From NCBI GenBank assembly GCA_946811185.2, contig OX328111.1:41838388-41902387 (forward strand): a stretch of 64,000 bases of DNA, given 5' to 3'. This DNA is from Hippopus hippopus (Eukaryota; Mollusca; Bivalvia; Cardiida; Cardiidae). Position numbers and translations under genes: made by a program. The notes below the pieces were generated by a model. The model made no database searches and was not told the DNA's origin. It was given only the letters and a program-made list of their open reading frames with translations. Of the stretch, positions 1 to 13,770 are shown one piece after another (the stretch's first letter is position 1; each line of letters begins with the position of its first letter).

Positions 1-934
1 ATTAATTCAAACTGCCATGCATTATTCCTTTAATTATAACCTCTCGAGACAGTTTCGCAACAAATGACTTTGAAACCGCTTTATTAACCTTTTACCGCTC
101 ATTCCAGAGCTTTAACGACACTAAAGATTAAGGCTTTTGAAAACACGATGAGAAAAGAAGAAAATGCGGGTAACCAGCATTTTCTCCTTTTCCCCACAAT
201 GTTTTCTAACCTTCCACAGACAAATCCCATTATTTGTGCCGCATTTACTATGCCCTTTGCAAATGCTTTTAATTAGATTGAGTCTAAAAACTTTGTCGTG
301 TAGGAAAAAATCAAATATGGATAACCCTTTATCAAACAATCCCGTCTTTTAAAAAAGCCTGGTAAAGAAGGCTGTAAAAGACATCGTGAAAAAAGGAGAA
401 AATGCTGGTAACCAGCATTTTCTCCTTTTCCCGCAATGTCTTCTACCATTTTCCTAGAAAAATTTTATTATTCAGGTTCTATTTAACTTGTTGTATACAT
501 TTTTTTTTTTTTTTATTTTAAAAATGGACGAGTTTTTTTTTTTTTTTGTTTGGTAAAGAGATAGTTAGAATTCATTAATTTGAAAAAAAAAAGTAAAAAA
601 GCATTATGGCATATAATAACATTGCTAATTCCAACATGGTAGTTTCTTTTAATACTATATACGTAGATCTATACTCAGTTCCATAAATAAGTGTGCACTT
701 AATTTTCTTTTATTTCTTGTCGCATGTTTTACTGAAGACCAACAAATTTGGTATCATACTTTAGTTCAGAGTCTGTAGAAAATGCCAGGCTAATCGGATT
801 TTGACTAACAATAAGTTTAAGTTAGGTTTTTGCAGTTTAAATGAAGGTGGTACTAAAATCAAAGTTGCAAAAGTACTCAAAGACTAAGGTAACATTAAAG
901 TTAGGTTTTTCTTAAAGTTCTTGTAATTTTTCAA

Positions 935-1051
935 TCAATATCTTGTATGGTCACCTCTGCTGTTGATACAGGCAATTATTCGACGTCGCATAGACCTTAC
1001 ATAACGTAAAATCATTGCATCAGGAATGTTATTCCATTCCTGAACGAGAGC
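935..1051 (-). pseudogene. Tc1-type transposase C-terminal relic
   Basis: Minus-strand translation gives ALVQEWNNIPDAMILRYVRS then MRRRIIACINSRGDHTRY and a stop. This is the usual end of Tc1-family DDE transposases (QEEW-NIP-, -L--SM-RR--A-I-A-GGHTRY). Nothing upstream continues the catalytic domain, so it is a fragment about 38 codons long of a once full-length transposase of some 340 residues. The remainder of the element was not recognised. Confidence 0.7.
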
Positions 1052-3028
1052 GGTGGCCAAAACTCCTACCTAGGAGGCATTTCGAGTCGTCTTTGTGATT
1101 TTACAGACTTCTGTTCATTTCGAGTCATGTCAAAATTTACCAATTAAGCTACAATTATTCATTATTCGATTTTTTACTTACTGCAATCTTGTGTAGTCAA
1201 AAACTATCGAGTTCATCCAAATGATGAATTTTCTATTTATAGATATCGAGAAACAAGTAGAACTATCACGATAATTTTATCTTGCATGTCAGCTTCGTGC
1301 ACGATTGAGGAATTTTGCGTTAAAATATTAAGTTTATCGTGATATTTTTTTTTTCCAGGAAACTTTTCACTATCTCGATAAAATTTCCAGGAAACTTTAA
1401 TTTATCGCGATAGTTTTGTAAAATTATCATGATAGCTGTCTCGTATCTCGTGGCAGAAATATGCCACCATACAAAACCGTCCCATATTACCCTTCATCAA
1501 AACGAAATGAATTAATTTGCTGATTTCGAAAATTTACTTTCATTATGCAGTTTCGCAGTCTGGTTAACAGTCCCTTTAAATGTCAAATCAACATTGTACA
1601 TAGAGCATACTGAATTTTGGACATTTTAGACTGGACCAAATTCAAAGCATTTGCAGACGACAAAATAAATGTGATATTTGTTTTGTGAAGAGTAGAAAAC
1701 ATTGTGAGAAAAATATAAAGTGTTGGTTACCAGCATTTTCTCCTTTTCTAACAAGGTTTTCAATACACTATTTCCTCAGGGACGTTAAACCCTGGGATTG
1801 TTTGCTATAAAGAGATAAAGTGGGCAATAAATTTTTGTTTGCTGTAAATCAAAACTTTTTTGTAAAACACTGATAAATAGAACTAGATATATTTTCTTTG
1901 TATTCATTTAGAATCTGTATGGTTACACTTATAAGGTGCAGTTTTGGGCGTTAAATGACGGGATGGCCGCCTTTGCTTATTGCATCAGATATGACGTCAT
2001 TGCGCTGATTTAGATACGAATCCTCGTAATCGACGCATGCTATTGTCCATGTGACATTCCTAGAAGTCTTTGCTATACTCTGGTGCGTAATTGAAAAAAA
2101 GAGAAAACTTTAAGGGGCTTCGTAGCCCATTCAGGAAATACGACTGATTTTTTTTATTTTGTCTTTCTTCTTTTCTAAAGATTTGCGTAATACCGCTTTA
2201 CTTCATTTAGTAATACATGTATATCATTTTTTTTTAATTAAGGAAAGTCCTAAATGCTCCCTTTAACTCTTGACCACAAGCATTTGCAAACTACGAAATA
2301 AATATGACTAAAAAATACATGTATTTTTTTTTTTCTATTAAAGGTAGAAAACCTTCAGGGAAAAGGAGAAAATGCTGGTACCCAGCATTTTCTCCTTTTC
2401 CCACAAGGTTTGCCGAAGTCTTCTCTGGATTGTGTGGTAAAGGGTTAATTTGCCAATCCATCTCAACATAGATCTATTTCCATTATAAAATGATGGATAT
2501 CTGCCTCGATCTATCAGAATTTTCCTTATCTAACTCTCTACTAGACAAAATTGCTGACACCTCTTTACTGAAAGCATATATGTGCAGACGACACGAATTA
2601 CGTGATCCACATGACTGGATTTTACCTTTAAAGAGAAGTTTTGGAAAAAAAGAAGATAATGCCGAATACCATCCTTACTTCCCATAATGACTTCAGAACG
2701 CCTCCTCTTCAAGGTGGTTTAACGCATATCCACACAATGCCGACTTTTAACGAACCTGATAAAGAAGCCTTTTGAAAACATTGTGGAAAAGGAGAAAATG
2801 CTTATGAACCAGCATTTTCTCCTTTTCCCACAAGTTTTTTTTTTTATCCTTCTCAAAACAAATTTCAGTTTTTGTCGTCTGCAAATGCTTTCAATTTGGA
2901 CCAGTCTATAATTTTGTCGCTCGGTAAAGACTTAAACACGGAAATTGTTTGGAAGAGGATCAATTCTTTACATCAAAAAAAAATTTGGACTCCACCAATT
3001 GGTAGCATGTGCAGGCAACAAAATAAAT

Positions 3029-3290
3029 GAGCCATGCTCTGGCAAATGGGGGCTTAATGCATCTCTGTGATGCATTATACCAAGCAAGTCATCACAGTAT
3101 TCTACATCCCTAAAATCCGTTTTGTGTAACAAACTACTGACTCATGAGGTACACTGGTCCTTTGACAAACAGAAAATTGACAAATAGCGAAAAGTTTTGG
3201 CTCAGGTCAGCCTGCGCGAGCTGCGCAGGCTGACCTGGGTCGATGCTTTTCGCAAATGCATTAAGCCCCCTTTTCACAGAGCATGGCTCA
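3029..3290 (+). mobile_element. GAGCCATGCTCTG hairpin element nested in a TTAA MITE
   Basis: Ends GAGCCATGCTCTG and its complement, with a central palindrome CAGGTCAGCCTGCGC...GCGCAGGCTGACCTG. The left half of a TTAA MITE (GCAACAAAATAAATG) stops at its start and the right half (CAAATGTAGCTTAAATGATG) resumes after it, so this family inserted into an older MITE. Other copies: 6180-6402, 7495-7625, 7771-7999, 9821-10052, 24371-24622, 28890-29190, 31359-31613, 34322-34565, 50524-50700, 56265-56905, 58880-59138. Confidence 0.75.
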
Positions 3291-3470
3291 AATGTAGCTT
3301 AAATGATGATTTCTGTCTTTAAAAAAGCAGAAACATTTATAATGGGAACATGAGAGAATGCTGGATACTAGCTGGTGCTGGTTCTGGTGACCAGCATTTT
3401 CTTCTTTTCCCACAATGTTTTCAAAAAAGCCTACTTCCTCAAAGTCGTTAAAAGTGCGTAAAGGGTGAAT

Positions 3471-6400
3471 GAGAAATTAGAGAGACAGATTAGGTACATA
3501 ATTCATCATAATTTTATTTGCTAATTTGGTTATACACACGAAGTAAAAAAGAGAAACATAAAAAAAAAAAGACAAAAAAGTTTTATAATTACAGTCTGAA
3601 AACGGTATTATCTAATTCGACAATGAAATAAAATAACATTTGAAACCTTTTTTTCACTTATTTATCTTGACAAACGGAGTATATTCACTATCTACAATGT
3701 ACACCGACAAATACTCTCTCTCTCTCTCCTTCTTTCTCTATTCCCTCTTAATGTCTCTTTCACCCCAACTCTCTGTCTCTCTCTATTTTTCTTTATCTCT
3801 TTTCATTTTTCTTGTCTCTCTTCTTTTTCTATCTCTTTCTCTCCTCTTCGTTAACGATTAGGCAAAAGCAATGCGTTGTTTTCAATAACCCTTTCGAAGC
3901 CATAGGCGAAAACATCGACTTTTGTGGACGGCATAGATCAAGATCAGACTGCACAGAACGTGCAGTCTGATCTTTGCTCTATACCATCCACTTGTGCAGT
4001 CATGCCTACACAATCAAAATCTTTGTAAGTTTCAACGAATTGTAACGTTAATTAGAGCCGTCGAGAGAGGTCGAGTTCATTTATTTGGCGCTGAAAGGTT
4101 TTCCAAATGATGTTAACCTAATAGAAATAAAGAAGATGTTTACGAACCCAATCACTACAAAAGTCCCAATCAATGAAATTTCTTAGTCATTTTTGGGAAG
4201 AGCATAATGATAAAGAAGAAAAATAACGGAGAGTTTAGACTTGAAATCAAAATGCACACTTTGTCCTCTCTGATCTTGATCTACACATTCTCCAAAGGCA
4301 CGCATAGTTCTATCCCAAGTGTCCTAAATGTTAAATCGTTCATATTTATTTTAGTACACAAGCATAATACCCATAAATTAGAAAAGGTAATTAACTTTAA
4401 ATTCTATGTAGAAATAACTAATCTTGAAAACATTTTTCAATCTAAATTTTCTTAAATGTCAGTCTTACCATCCTCTCTATTATTTTGCTCGCAAAAAAAA
4501 AAGAATAATTTTCAACATATAATGCATGTTTTGTGAACTGTAGGCCTACCACACAACAAAATTTCAGACTTATAAAAACTGAAAGTGCTTGTAGACGGCA
4601 CAATAAATGTGGCAAAAATGATGGGATTTGTATCAGAAAGGGTAGAAAACGTTGTGGGTAAAAGAGAAAATGCTGGTTACCAGCTTTTTCTCCTTTTCCC
4701 ACAATGTTTTCAAAAGCCTCTTTCTTCAGGGTGGTTTAAACTCTAATTTGTGTTGTAAAGGGTTAGGGAAAAGCCACTTTCACTGTTTTTCCAGACGATA
4801 TAATTTTTGTCTCGTTCATATCAAAAGAAGATGCAGAAGAAAAATTAAATACAAATGATGGAATTGTCTCACAAAAGGTAGAAAACATTGTGGGAAAAGG
4901 AGAAAATGCTGGCGACCAGCATTTTCTCCCTTTTCCATAATGTTTTGAAAAGCCTGGGTCGGTAAAAGTAGGTTAAGCCAGTCTTTATGTTTATAAAAAG
5001 CCTGTATCGTTAAACGGGTTAACCATCTATCGCACAATGCTCTTTAAACGACCCTGGGAAAGAAGCCTTTAGAAAACAACGAGGGAAAAGGAGAAAATGC
5101 TAGTAACCAGTATTTTCTCCTTTTCCCACAATGTTTTCTACCCTATCAAAGAAAAATTACACCATTTGAGCCACACTTAAATTGTCGTCTGCAAATACTC
5201 TCAATTTGGACAAGGCTAAAATTTTAACGCGATATAAAGGATTAAGCTAGACTTGGTTGAGCAGAATATGCGTAAGACAGCAAGGATTTATAAATAACCG
5301 CCAGATTTATGTGTAACATGATTCATCTGACGAAAACTGGATATAACTGGATAATAGTGTCGAAATCGTTACATATAAGACTTTTAGACTGGTTTCTAAA
5401 TTGTAAATCATATCCTTTCTGTCACATTTTTGACAACTATATGCTTATGACCTGTCAAAATGCGTGTTAATAAGTAGTTGTTTCAGCACCAAATAAATAA
5501 GTTCGACCTCTTTCAACGGCTCTAAATTCAATCTATTGAAACTTACATAGATTTTGATTGTATAGGCTTGACTGCACAAGCGGACGGTATAGATCGAAGA
5601 TCAGACTGCACATTCTGTGCAGTCTGATCTTGATCTATGCCGTCCGCAAAAGTCACTGTTTTCGCCTATGGCGCCGAAAGGGTTAAAAGAATCAAGGGAA
5701 ATGTCAGGAATGACATGGAGGGGACAGAAACCGATGACTTCCGCGTACGTGTAAATACTGAAAGCCTATTGGACGGAATATTTGCATATGGCCATTAGTT
5801 TTACACAATACATTATAACATTTTTTAACATATACTAGAAAAGTTAAAAATCTGGATATTAGCCTAGTCAATATCTCAAATTTTTAGTTTCAAAGTGTTT
5901 GAGAAATGTCACAGCCAATAAGAGGGTTAAAGTATTGCTCGTACATATGTAATACACATGAACAGTAAATAATACCGTCAAAATATCTGTAATTTAATAA
6001 GGCCCGCAGTACATATTTGCTGACAAGTCTCCCTCTACCGAACCCGTCACGTGATATGAATACCGTTGCTGACCTACTTTTTTTGTCATAGATCTGTCCA
6101 AAAAAGCCATTATAGTCCATCTGGAAGACTTATTCGACCCACATAACCAATCAGCTGTTCGTCGCAAACGATTTTGAATAATGCTCTGTGAAAAGAAGAT
6201 TTATCCGCGCAGGCTGACTTGGGTCGAAACTTTTAGCTTTTGGTCAATTTTCTGCATGTCCAAAGACCAGTTCAGCTTATAAATAAGCCGGTTTTTAAAC
6301 ATCTATGTATAGAAATTTAAGGATCCATCATAATGTGATGACTTGCTTTGTACAATGGGTCACGGAGATACATTAAACCCCCTTTTGCCAGAGCGTGACT

Positions 6401-8340
6401 GATATATTAACGAATCATGCCATAAATCACAACTATACTCTTTTAATGAACAATAACTATTCTAAGCAATCGTACACCTGTCATATTATGATTATTCAAG
6501 CTGGAGGACACATCGTTATTCTGTTCCTTTATCAAAACAAGAGGGTTAGGATGGCTTTGTATCGCTCTACTGTCTTATACATAAGCTATCCAAATTTGGC
6601 AATACCAGTCACACAAAACCGTCCATCGCCCATCGCCATACGCGAAAATTGGGGCTTTGCGGACGGCATAGACCAGACCAGACAATTCTGGTGACCAGAC
6701 TTCCCTATCAAATACATGAAATATTCTTTGAAAGCGTTTTAAAGAAGGCCATGGCAGGACTATCTCTGCATATTGGGTTTAGTAGTTAGGGTGATGTTTC
6801 AAATAAATGTCAACACACGCATGATGGACGCACGAACAGACAGACGCACAACGGACACGAGGCCATGTCATAAATTCGCTGGCTTTTCGGCCGATGGAAC
6901 AAAAACTGTTCATTGTCAAAGGATCATATGCAGACCTTAGTTTTTTGTTGTTTGATTTTTTTGTTTTTAAGTCTTTACACAATTTTTTCGACAATCTTTA
7001 CACACAATTTTAGACTTGTAAAAACTGAAGGTATTTTTAGACAAAAAATTAAATGTGGCTAAAGTGATGGAATCTGTCAAGGAAATAGATAAAATTTTGG
7101 TTACAATAATTTTCTCCTTCTCAACTACGATTTCAAAAGTCTTTGGTTGAAAGTAGTTTAAAGATGGTATTGTTCGATCATACGCCTCTGAAACTCCATT
7201 GGTCTATCAATGGATAACGAGATTTTCATTGGCGGACACTGTTACTATAAATAGCACATTGGCGATTCCCTCTTTATCGTATATAGTCTTACTATATACG
7301 ATATAGAGGGGGGTCGCCAATGTGCTATTTATAGAAACGGTGTTAATGAAAATTTGAATATATTCCGTGATATACAGGCGATGCACCAATGTGCTATAAG
7401 TGCTCAATGTTCGACCAAGGAAAATTTTAATGTTTCGTGATAGACCAGTAGAGCTTCAAAGGCCTGTGGTTCGATTTATAGTGATTCTGTATTTGAGCCA
7501 TGCTCTTTGAAATGGGGGTTAAATGCATCTGCAAAAAGTATCCATTTAGGTCAGCCTGCGCAGGCTAACCTGGGTCGAAACTTTTTGATATTTGTCAATT
7601 TACTGCTTGTCAAAGGAACAGTCTGTCAATCTCCTGCTCAAAGGACAAAATCATTTCCTTTCTTCTTCCAAGCCGAGATTTCGAATTCGTCAGATTTGTC
7701 TCGTAAATGGATTCTGAAGTAATCGGTCAATAAATAAACAGTTTTGGTCGGTCTTTATGGGCTATATATTGGCCATGCTCTGTGAGGGAGGGGGGTGTTA
7801 TTGCATCTGCAAAAAGTGTCGACCCATGTCAGCCTGCCCTTGGTCGAAACCTTTTGCTGTCTATAAATTTTCTGCATGTCAAACACCAATAGATTTCTAC
7901 TTCATAATCCGGTCGGTTTGTTAGACAAAATGGATTCTATAAACCCATATTTATGTGATGACTTGCTTTGTATCATGCATCACAGAGATGCATTAACCTT
8001 TTACCACATTGTTCTGAGCTCGAACGACACTAAGGAATAAGGCTTTTAAGAACATTGTGGGAAAAGGAGAAAATGCTGTAACCAGCATTTTCTCCTTTTC
8101 CTGCAATGTTTTCAAAGCTTGTAAATATAAATATCAGTTTGATTCATATTTATTTTGTCGTCTTCATAAGATTTCGATTTGGACATTTCTAAGATTATGT
8201 CATTCGGTAAAGAATTAAACCCCGTTTTGCCAGGGCACAGCTCACATATTTCTCGACACTTGCATAATTATGGCACAATAAGATTTATGGTATAGCTATT
8301 TTGGGACAGATTTTTTCTTAAAAGAATCACACAAGAAAAG
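3471..8340. repeat. non-genic stretch with several hairpin repeat families
   Basis: 3711-3850 is a CT-rich low-complexity tract; the ORF across it is not a gene. Two copies of a GATCAAGATCAGACTGCAC palindrome element lie at about 3885-4085 and 5475-5690 (outer ends CCCTTTCGGCGCCATAGGC-like, opposite orientations). TTAA MITEs at 4548-4766 (+), 4790-4976 (+), 5018-5234 (-), 7992-8218 (-). A GAGCCATGCTCTG element at 6180-6402 and pieces at 7495-7625 and 7771-7999. A long hairpin at 7160-7475. 5700-6180 and 6420-6780 show no gene. Confidence 0.65.
7160..7475. repeat. long inverted repeat, arms about 150 bp
   Basis: The inner arms are nearly exact: CTATAAATAGCACATTGGCG starts at about 7233 and its complement ends at about 7333, separated by a 5-base loop (TCTTA) flanked by CTATATACGATA/TATCGTATATAG. 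Outer parts (TTGGTCTATCA / TGATAGACCAGT) pair with more mismatches out to both ends. This is a fold-back or MITE-type element; the family was not recognised. Confidence 0.7.
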
Positions 8341-11300
8341 GCAACGAAAACGTCAGCAGGTCTTGGTAGTGGGTGGGGGTGAGTGGTAGTGTTTACATCA
8401 AATGTCCGCTATCAAATAGTTACCTGGAAAGAAACAAAAGAAAATATGAGAATTCAAAGTTGTATGATATGACATTTTCCACGACCGTGGTCTTAACACT
8501 GAATTCAGTCTCCTCCCTTCGTCTACATTTTGATATCTGGTCCACGTGATATAGCTTTATCATGAAATTTTGAATAATTCTTTCCCATGTGTTGATTATC
8601 ACTTATTTTTCATTAATGGGCATTTATATTCGACATTTATATATGCAAAGCTACGTGGACTTTTGAAAAATTCTATAAAAGACTGCATGGCAGCAGACAG
8701 CTAGTAAAAAAAAAACCTTACAGCCAGAGAGAAAAAAAAAAACACCGATTTTAATACTTGAAAGTGTGAATGGGTCATATGTATGAACAAAGATAAATTA
8801 CTACTATGTGGTAAAAGGGATAAAAAAAAACAACAACAGGGATTTGTCCTCATTTAAAAGTGGAAACGACAACAGCGATTTCTTTGAAGGCCGCCAAAAA
8901 AAAAAGGCATTTTCTATCCGTTGTAATCTGTGCAACCTTGGAGCCGTCAGGGGCAACAATTGGCATAAGGATAGAAGAATGGTTTTAGTTTCTTATAATA
9001 AAGATGAAATGAATTTAAAACTGACTGAAACTATTCTATTCACACTCTAATATGGACCATTTTGATATTTCGGGAAAACTAACAGTTCCGTTTTGTATTA
9101 AAAATCATGCATTTCCACCAGCAGTCTGTTTTATCAGTGTTACAATGAAGCACATTCAAGTATCCAAAATATAGCGTATTTCAAATACTTCGACTAGTTC
9201 TTTATATCGTAAGAGATATTCTGAAACTGAAGGGATTGGGGTGGGGTAAACATGCAGATCCTTAGCAAGTTTTGAGTAGTACAGTATAGATATCGTTCAC
9301 TAGTTCAAAACAGACGATAACATTTCACTTATCCATTTTCAAAGCATTTGCAGACGACAAACAAACATGGCTCGTATGATCGGATTTTGTCTTTGGAATA
9401 GGTAGAAAGTTTGAGCAATGAATTACCAAAAGCACCGTCACGTGGGGAAAATCTGCATTAAAATTTGATTGGCTAATCCAGTCACGTGAATTTTGTGTCT
9501 TAAAGTGGCATAAAACCGGATCTTTCGCACGTGTTCCAGAAAATCTTAACGAAGACTGGTAATATGTATTTACAGAAATGGCTCTCTCAAACACCCCCCC
9601 CACGCACACACAAATTCATGATTTTTTTAAAGTATTGAACACCAAACAAATAAATAACTATACGAATAGAGAGTAACACGGAGCCCTCGGCTGTCAAACA
9701 AGTCTACTCGGACAGTATCGAATTATCTATACAGTATCGAATTATCTCTACAGAGACCAGTAAACATTTGACAGCTATACGACACACTTTCATAAATCCT
9801 TAGAATGTTAGTACTTGAGTCATTATCTGGAAAAAGGGGGCTTAGTACATCTCTGTCATGCATGATCTGGTAAGCAAGTCGTCACAGCACTATACATCCG
9901 TAAAATCCATTTTTGTATAACAAGCTATACTGTTTCATGATGTAAATACGTGTTCTTTGACATACAGAAAGTTGACCAAAAGCAAAAGTTTCGGCCCAGG
10001 TCCTGCGTCGATAATTTTTGCAAATGCAATAAGATCCCTTTTCATAGAGCATGGCTGATTTTCTTTAAAGTTATCCTACAAAGAATGCTAATAAAAAAAA
10101 TCAAGATGCTACACGTATATCTAAACATATCGTGTATATGGTTATGCACAAGACATGCACCTACCTTTGTCGATTAATCACGATGTTCGGGGATCTTGCG
10201 TTTCATCTGTCAGTCTCATACGTTAATACTCAGAGAAAGAAAAATGTTCATAGATAGACTAAGCATACTGACGGCAGAAACACACGACTCATGAAAATGC
10301 TGGCTACCACCAATTTCTCCTTTTCCCACAATGTTTTCAAAACCTTTCTCCCACAGAGTCGTTAAAATTCATTATTGCTTGGTTTAAAGTAAAAACTGTC
10401 ATGTGTACGCGAGTTAGAATGTACTTTGAAGCCAGCATGTTGGCATTTTCTGTCTCCTGCAAATACCTATGCCGATATCCGAAGTCAGCCATTTCCATGA
10501 AAACTAACTTGCAGCGGGCGATTGTGACAGCTATATAAAACAAGACCAACGCATGAGGGTGTAAACGCTAGGCTGCAGTTGTTCTTAGAAATAGTGAACA
10601 ACTAGACCGGGTTTAAAATATTCAGTAATGACCGAGATATCATAAAATGTCGAAGTTTTTCCACAGATTTTATGTCGAAAAAGGGGCGTAACTATGTCAA
10701 ATATTTTGATGGCTAACAGCCCTTCTTTAATGGGTTCCCCTCTAAAGCTTTTGAGCGATGACGCACACGAAAATAGGGTTATGGCAGTACCGCGATATTT
10801 TCCTTGAAAACAGCCGAGCTAATAAGGATGGTCTCCATGAGTTATCTTTGAATATTTGGAAACATTGGCATATACAGAGAAATTGCTGGTTAAGAACAGT
10901 TTCTGTTTTCGCTATAATGTTATTATTTTAGTTCGGCTCAAGACATGTAAAATAATTAGTAAGCCGTGTGCAAAGGAAATGTTTTAACGCTCTTAAGTTG
11001 TCTGCGCATGTCATATTCTTCGAAGATAAGACCTGTCTGCTATTACGCATTACTGTCATGTACAAGATGAATATTAATACGCGGTCTCGGTGTAAACTAA
11101 ATCCCGCCGCTAATAAAGTAACAATGCAGAAAATGGCTATAAACAATACCTATATGGAAAAATCTAGCCTGTTTTTTTGCTCAAAATTTCTTAAAGGATT
11201 TAATTATTTCAGACGAGAAAAATAGTTTTTCCATACTATCGTTTTATTGCACATCTTTGAAAACAGTTTCTAAATATAGACTTTAGGGAAACCAGGATTT

Positions 11301-13770
11301 GTGCAAGGTTTTTCCACAGACTTATAAACAAGACATGTCTGGGCTTATACCAAAGCTATTTCGCAAGCAAGTAGGTGTTTTTTTTTTTAATATAAATGAC
11401 TGGTGCATAGGTGTTACTTGCTACATAACGATAGCAGGGTGAATCTTACCAGGTAGCATTTTATTGGCTAAACGGTTATCTTGAAATTCGAAGTAACGGT
11501 TGTCGTTTTGAAAAGAAGTCCGGTTCTGAACCCAGAATGCCCAAATCAGATAGGCGTTTATTTGAAAAATGCCATCTAGGGGAAGATAATGATTGCTCTT
11601 AAGCCAAGGAGTGTCAAAAAATGAAATGAATTTTAGTTCGGTAGAAATAAGGGAAAGCAGCGAGTGGCTTGAAAGGAATGTTGTGCGAAGAATTGGTATA
11701 GGGAACTCCATGAAAATATGGACAGGTACTCTGTCCGCTGAATCCAGTGCACCTATATCCATGCTTTCTTTGAGATCCTTTTAGCAATTATGACTGCATA
11801 ATATACTTCCCAAGCCACTGCTGCTTACCCACATTACCATCGTCGAAACCCTGATGGGCGATGAGAGAGGAATGAATCCTGTTCTCGACAAGAAAATGAC
11901 CGAGCTGGGAATTTTGACTAGCGGGTTTCAAGCCCCGTATCCCCGAGTGAGCTACCGGGCTCGGCAGGTTGTTTGTCAAGGTCTAGAGCTGTGAATATTC
12001 AAATCTCATTTAGGCCAACAAATGGCCGTCATTTTGCAGCTGACAAGTCTGTAGACCTGACATAATATATAAATGCAACTTGTCATTTAATTTCTGATTT
12101 TGTACCTTTGATTTGGGTTTTTACGCCGATTTCATGTTTTGCTTTAGTCATATTGCAGCATCACCTCGCTTAACCAGTTCTTTTTCTATTTTTACCAATT
12201 CTTTCAATCTGTTTATCTAGTGCAATGGCGAAAGTTTTACACATTTTGCTATTCAACAATACCAAAATGGATTGCAATATCCAACGAAGCGACTTGCAGA
12301 ACATGTCATGGATTTTAAAACACTTTATTTTGTACAATTTTTCTGATTCCTCCTATGTAAATCCATTTCTATTTCCTTCAGAACAAGATTTTCCTCTGAG
12401 TAAGCGTCACTTAATTTCGTTCTTATATCGCAATACGCCAATACCATGACTAGGAACAACATTGAAAGAAAGAAACAACATCCACAGTGAAAAAATATAG
12501 ATCTATAACATGTATCTTGAGAAAACACTTTATTCTATAAAAATCCTAAATAAAATTAGGACTTACAAATTCTGGTTTCAAACATCACGAGAGGGAGAAA
12601 CTGCATTCTCACTCGTTTCTTTGAATATGGCTGACACAGCTACGTGACAAAATGCAGGTAAACATCACAGACACATAGAACGTAAAAAGACATTAGTTTT
12701 CGCGCCAGAATTCATCATCCGTTTTCGTGTCTTTTTTATCCAAGTGCAGAACTCAGTCAGAGTCACTTGGGATCTACCAAACCGTGACAATTAGCAAAAT
12801 AGATAAGCAATCAAATAAAAGAAAAATATGTTTCTTTTTCACATTGAAAGCAGTAATATGACTAGGCAAGATGCAACTGAAGATATAAAAATGTCAATAT
12901 TGCTATGATGTCCGTGCGTTCACTAAACTCGCGTGATGTTAGCCCTGCAGCGAATACTAATGACATTCAATAATTCATAATCAATATATCCATGTGTATA
13001 CTTTTGGTTAGAAATATCCCATAGCAATGGCATAAGGCATGACATTGGTTAAAAATACATGTACAATGAAACCTTGGTAATTCAAATATAGAAGAAAACG
13101 TTGGTTTGACTTAACAAAGTATATACTAATTATACATGACGAATGTGCCTCAACTGCAGATTTGCAGCAAACGACTATAAAACATCCATATTAAGCTGGG
13201 ATAATCAACATAGACTATTTAATTTTGGTATATAAATTACTATATACCAAACGTTAAAACTTTGAACTTATCAAGGATGAAAGCATATGCAGATCAGAAA
13301 TCAATTATTGCACCAAAACTGGGATTCTCTAATGACGGAGAAAAGATTAGTGTGACAAAATGGGAATATGTTGAGTATCAGAATTTTCGCTTTTTTAAAC
13401 AATGTTATCAAAAGCCTTCCACTCTTGTTTGGTAAAGGAACAACTTGTGGTTATACAAAAATTGTAAACCACAAATGGAGAAAGAACTCATTCTGAGCAA
13501 TTTCTCTTTTTACAATATTGATGAAAGTGGTTTGCTGCAAGAAAAATTTGCTGAAGGGATCACTTTGAGGGGTCAATTTAGTTTTTCATTCTATGCCACA
13601 AAATTTATTTTAAATTACTAAATATTAAAACTAAATATATTTTTCTTGCAATTGTGTTAATTGTAAGGTTACATCAAAAATGTGCAATTTGGGGAATTAG
13701 AATAAAGGGACGGTTGTTTGGCAATCAGTTCTCCTTCTATTTTTATTATATCATTTGGGAAGGGTCGTTG
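8341..13770. repeat. non-genic stretch, mostly unassigned repeats
   Basis: 8870-9010 has a second copy at about 36380-36540 (GATTTCTTTGAAGGCC-like start, GCAACCTTGGAGCCGTCAGG). 9821-10052 is a GAGCCATGCTCTG element. 10290-10370 is half a TTAA MITE. 10548-10835 is a HINE-like copy. 10990-11592 repeats at 13771-14101. 11730-11975 is SINE-like sequence. 13450-13560 has a variant hairpin ending AATTTCTC. No coding exon was recognised; ORFs here lie in repeats or lack any family signature. Confidence 0.5.
10990..11592. repeat. interspersed repeat, second copy at 13771-14101
   Basis: Matching phrases in the same order: CATGTCATATTCTTCGAAGA (11007, 13778), AATGACTGGTGCATAGG (11395, 13906) and CCCAGAATGCCCAAAT (11530, 14046). 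The second copy is shorter, lacking about 270 bp in the middle. Divergence is moderate. There is no ORF shared by both. Confidence 0.7.

Larger units (their letters stand above)
84..3470. repeat. non-genic stretch: diverged TTAA hairpin MITEs and a nested insertion
   Basis: TTAA hairpin MITE copies or pieces at 84-310 (-), 330-480 (-), 1625-1830 (+), 2265-2448 (+), 2719-2935 (-) and 2975-3470 (+). The last is interrupted by a GAGCCATGCTCTG element at 3029-3290. 1240-1450 contains repeated TATCGTGATAG/CTATCACGATA motifs in both directions, perhaps another hairpin element. 490-930 and 1830-2260 show nothing recognisable beyond poly-T runs. Confidence 0.7.

Noticed and set aside
3640..3861. ORF rich in Ser/Leu/Phe resembling a membrane protein
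   Set aside because: It is the translation of a CT-rich low-complexity tract, with no flanking gene structure.
4652..4858. Recurring peptide EKEKMLVTSIFSFSHNVF in many ORFs, looking like a gene family
   Set aside because: This is the translated central palindrome of the MITE, read in either direction. It is not a protein motif.
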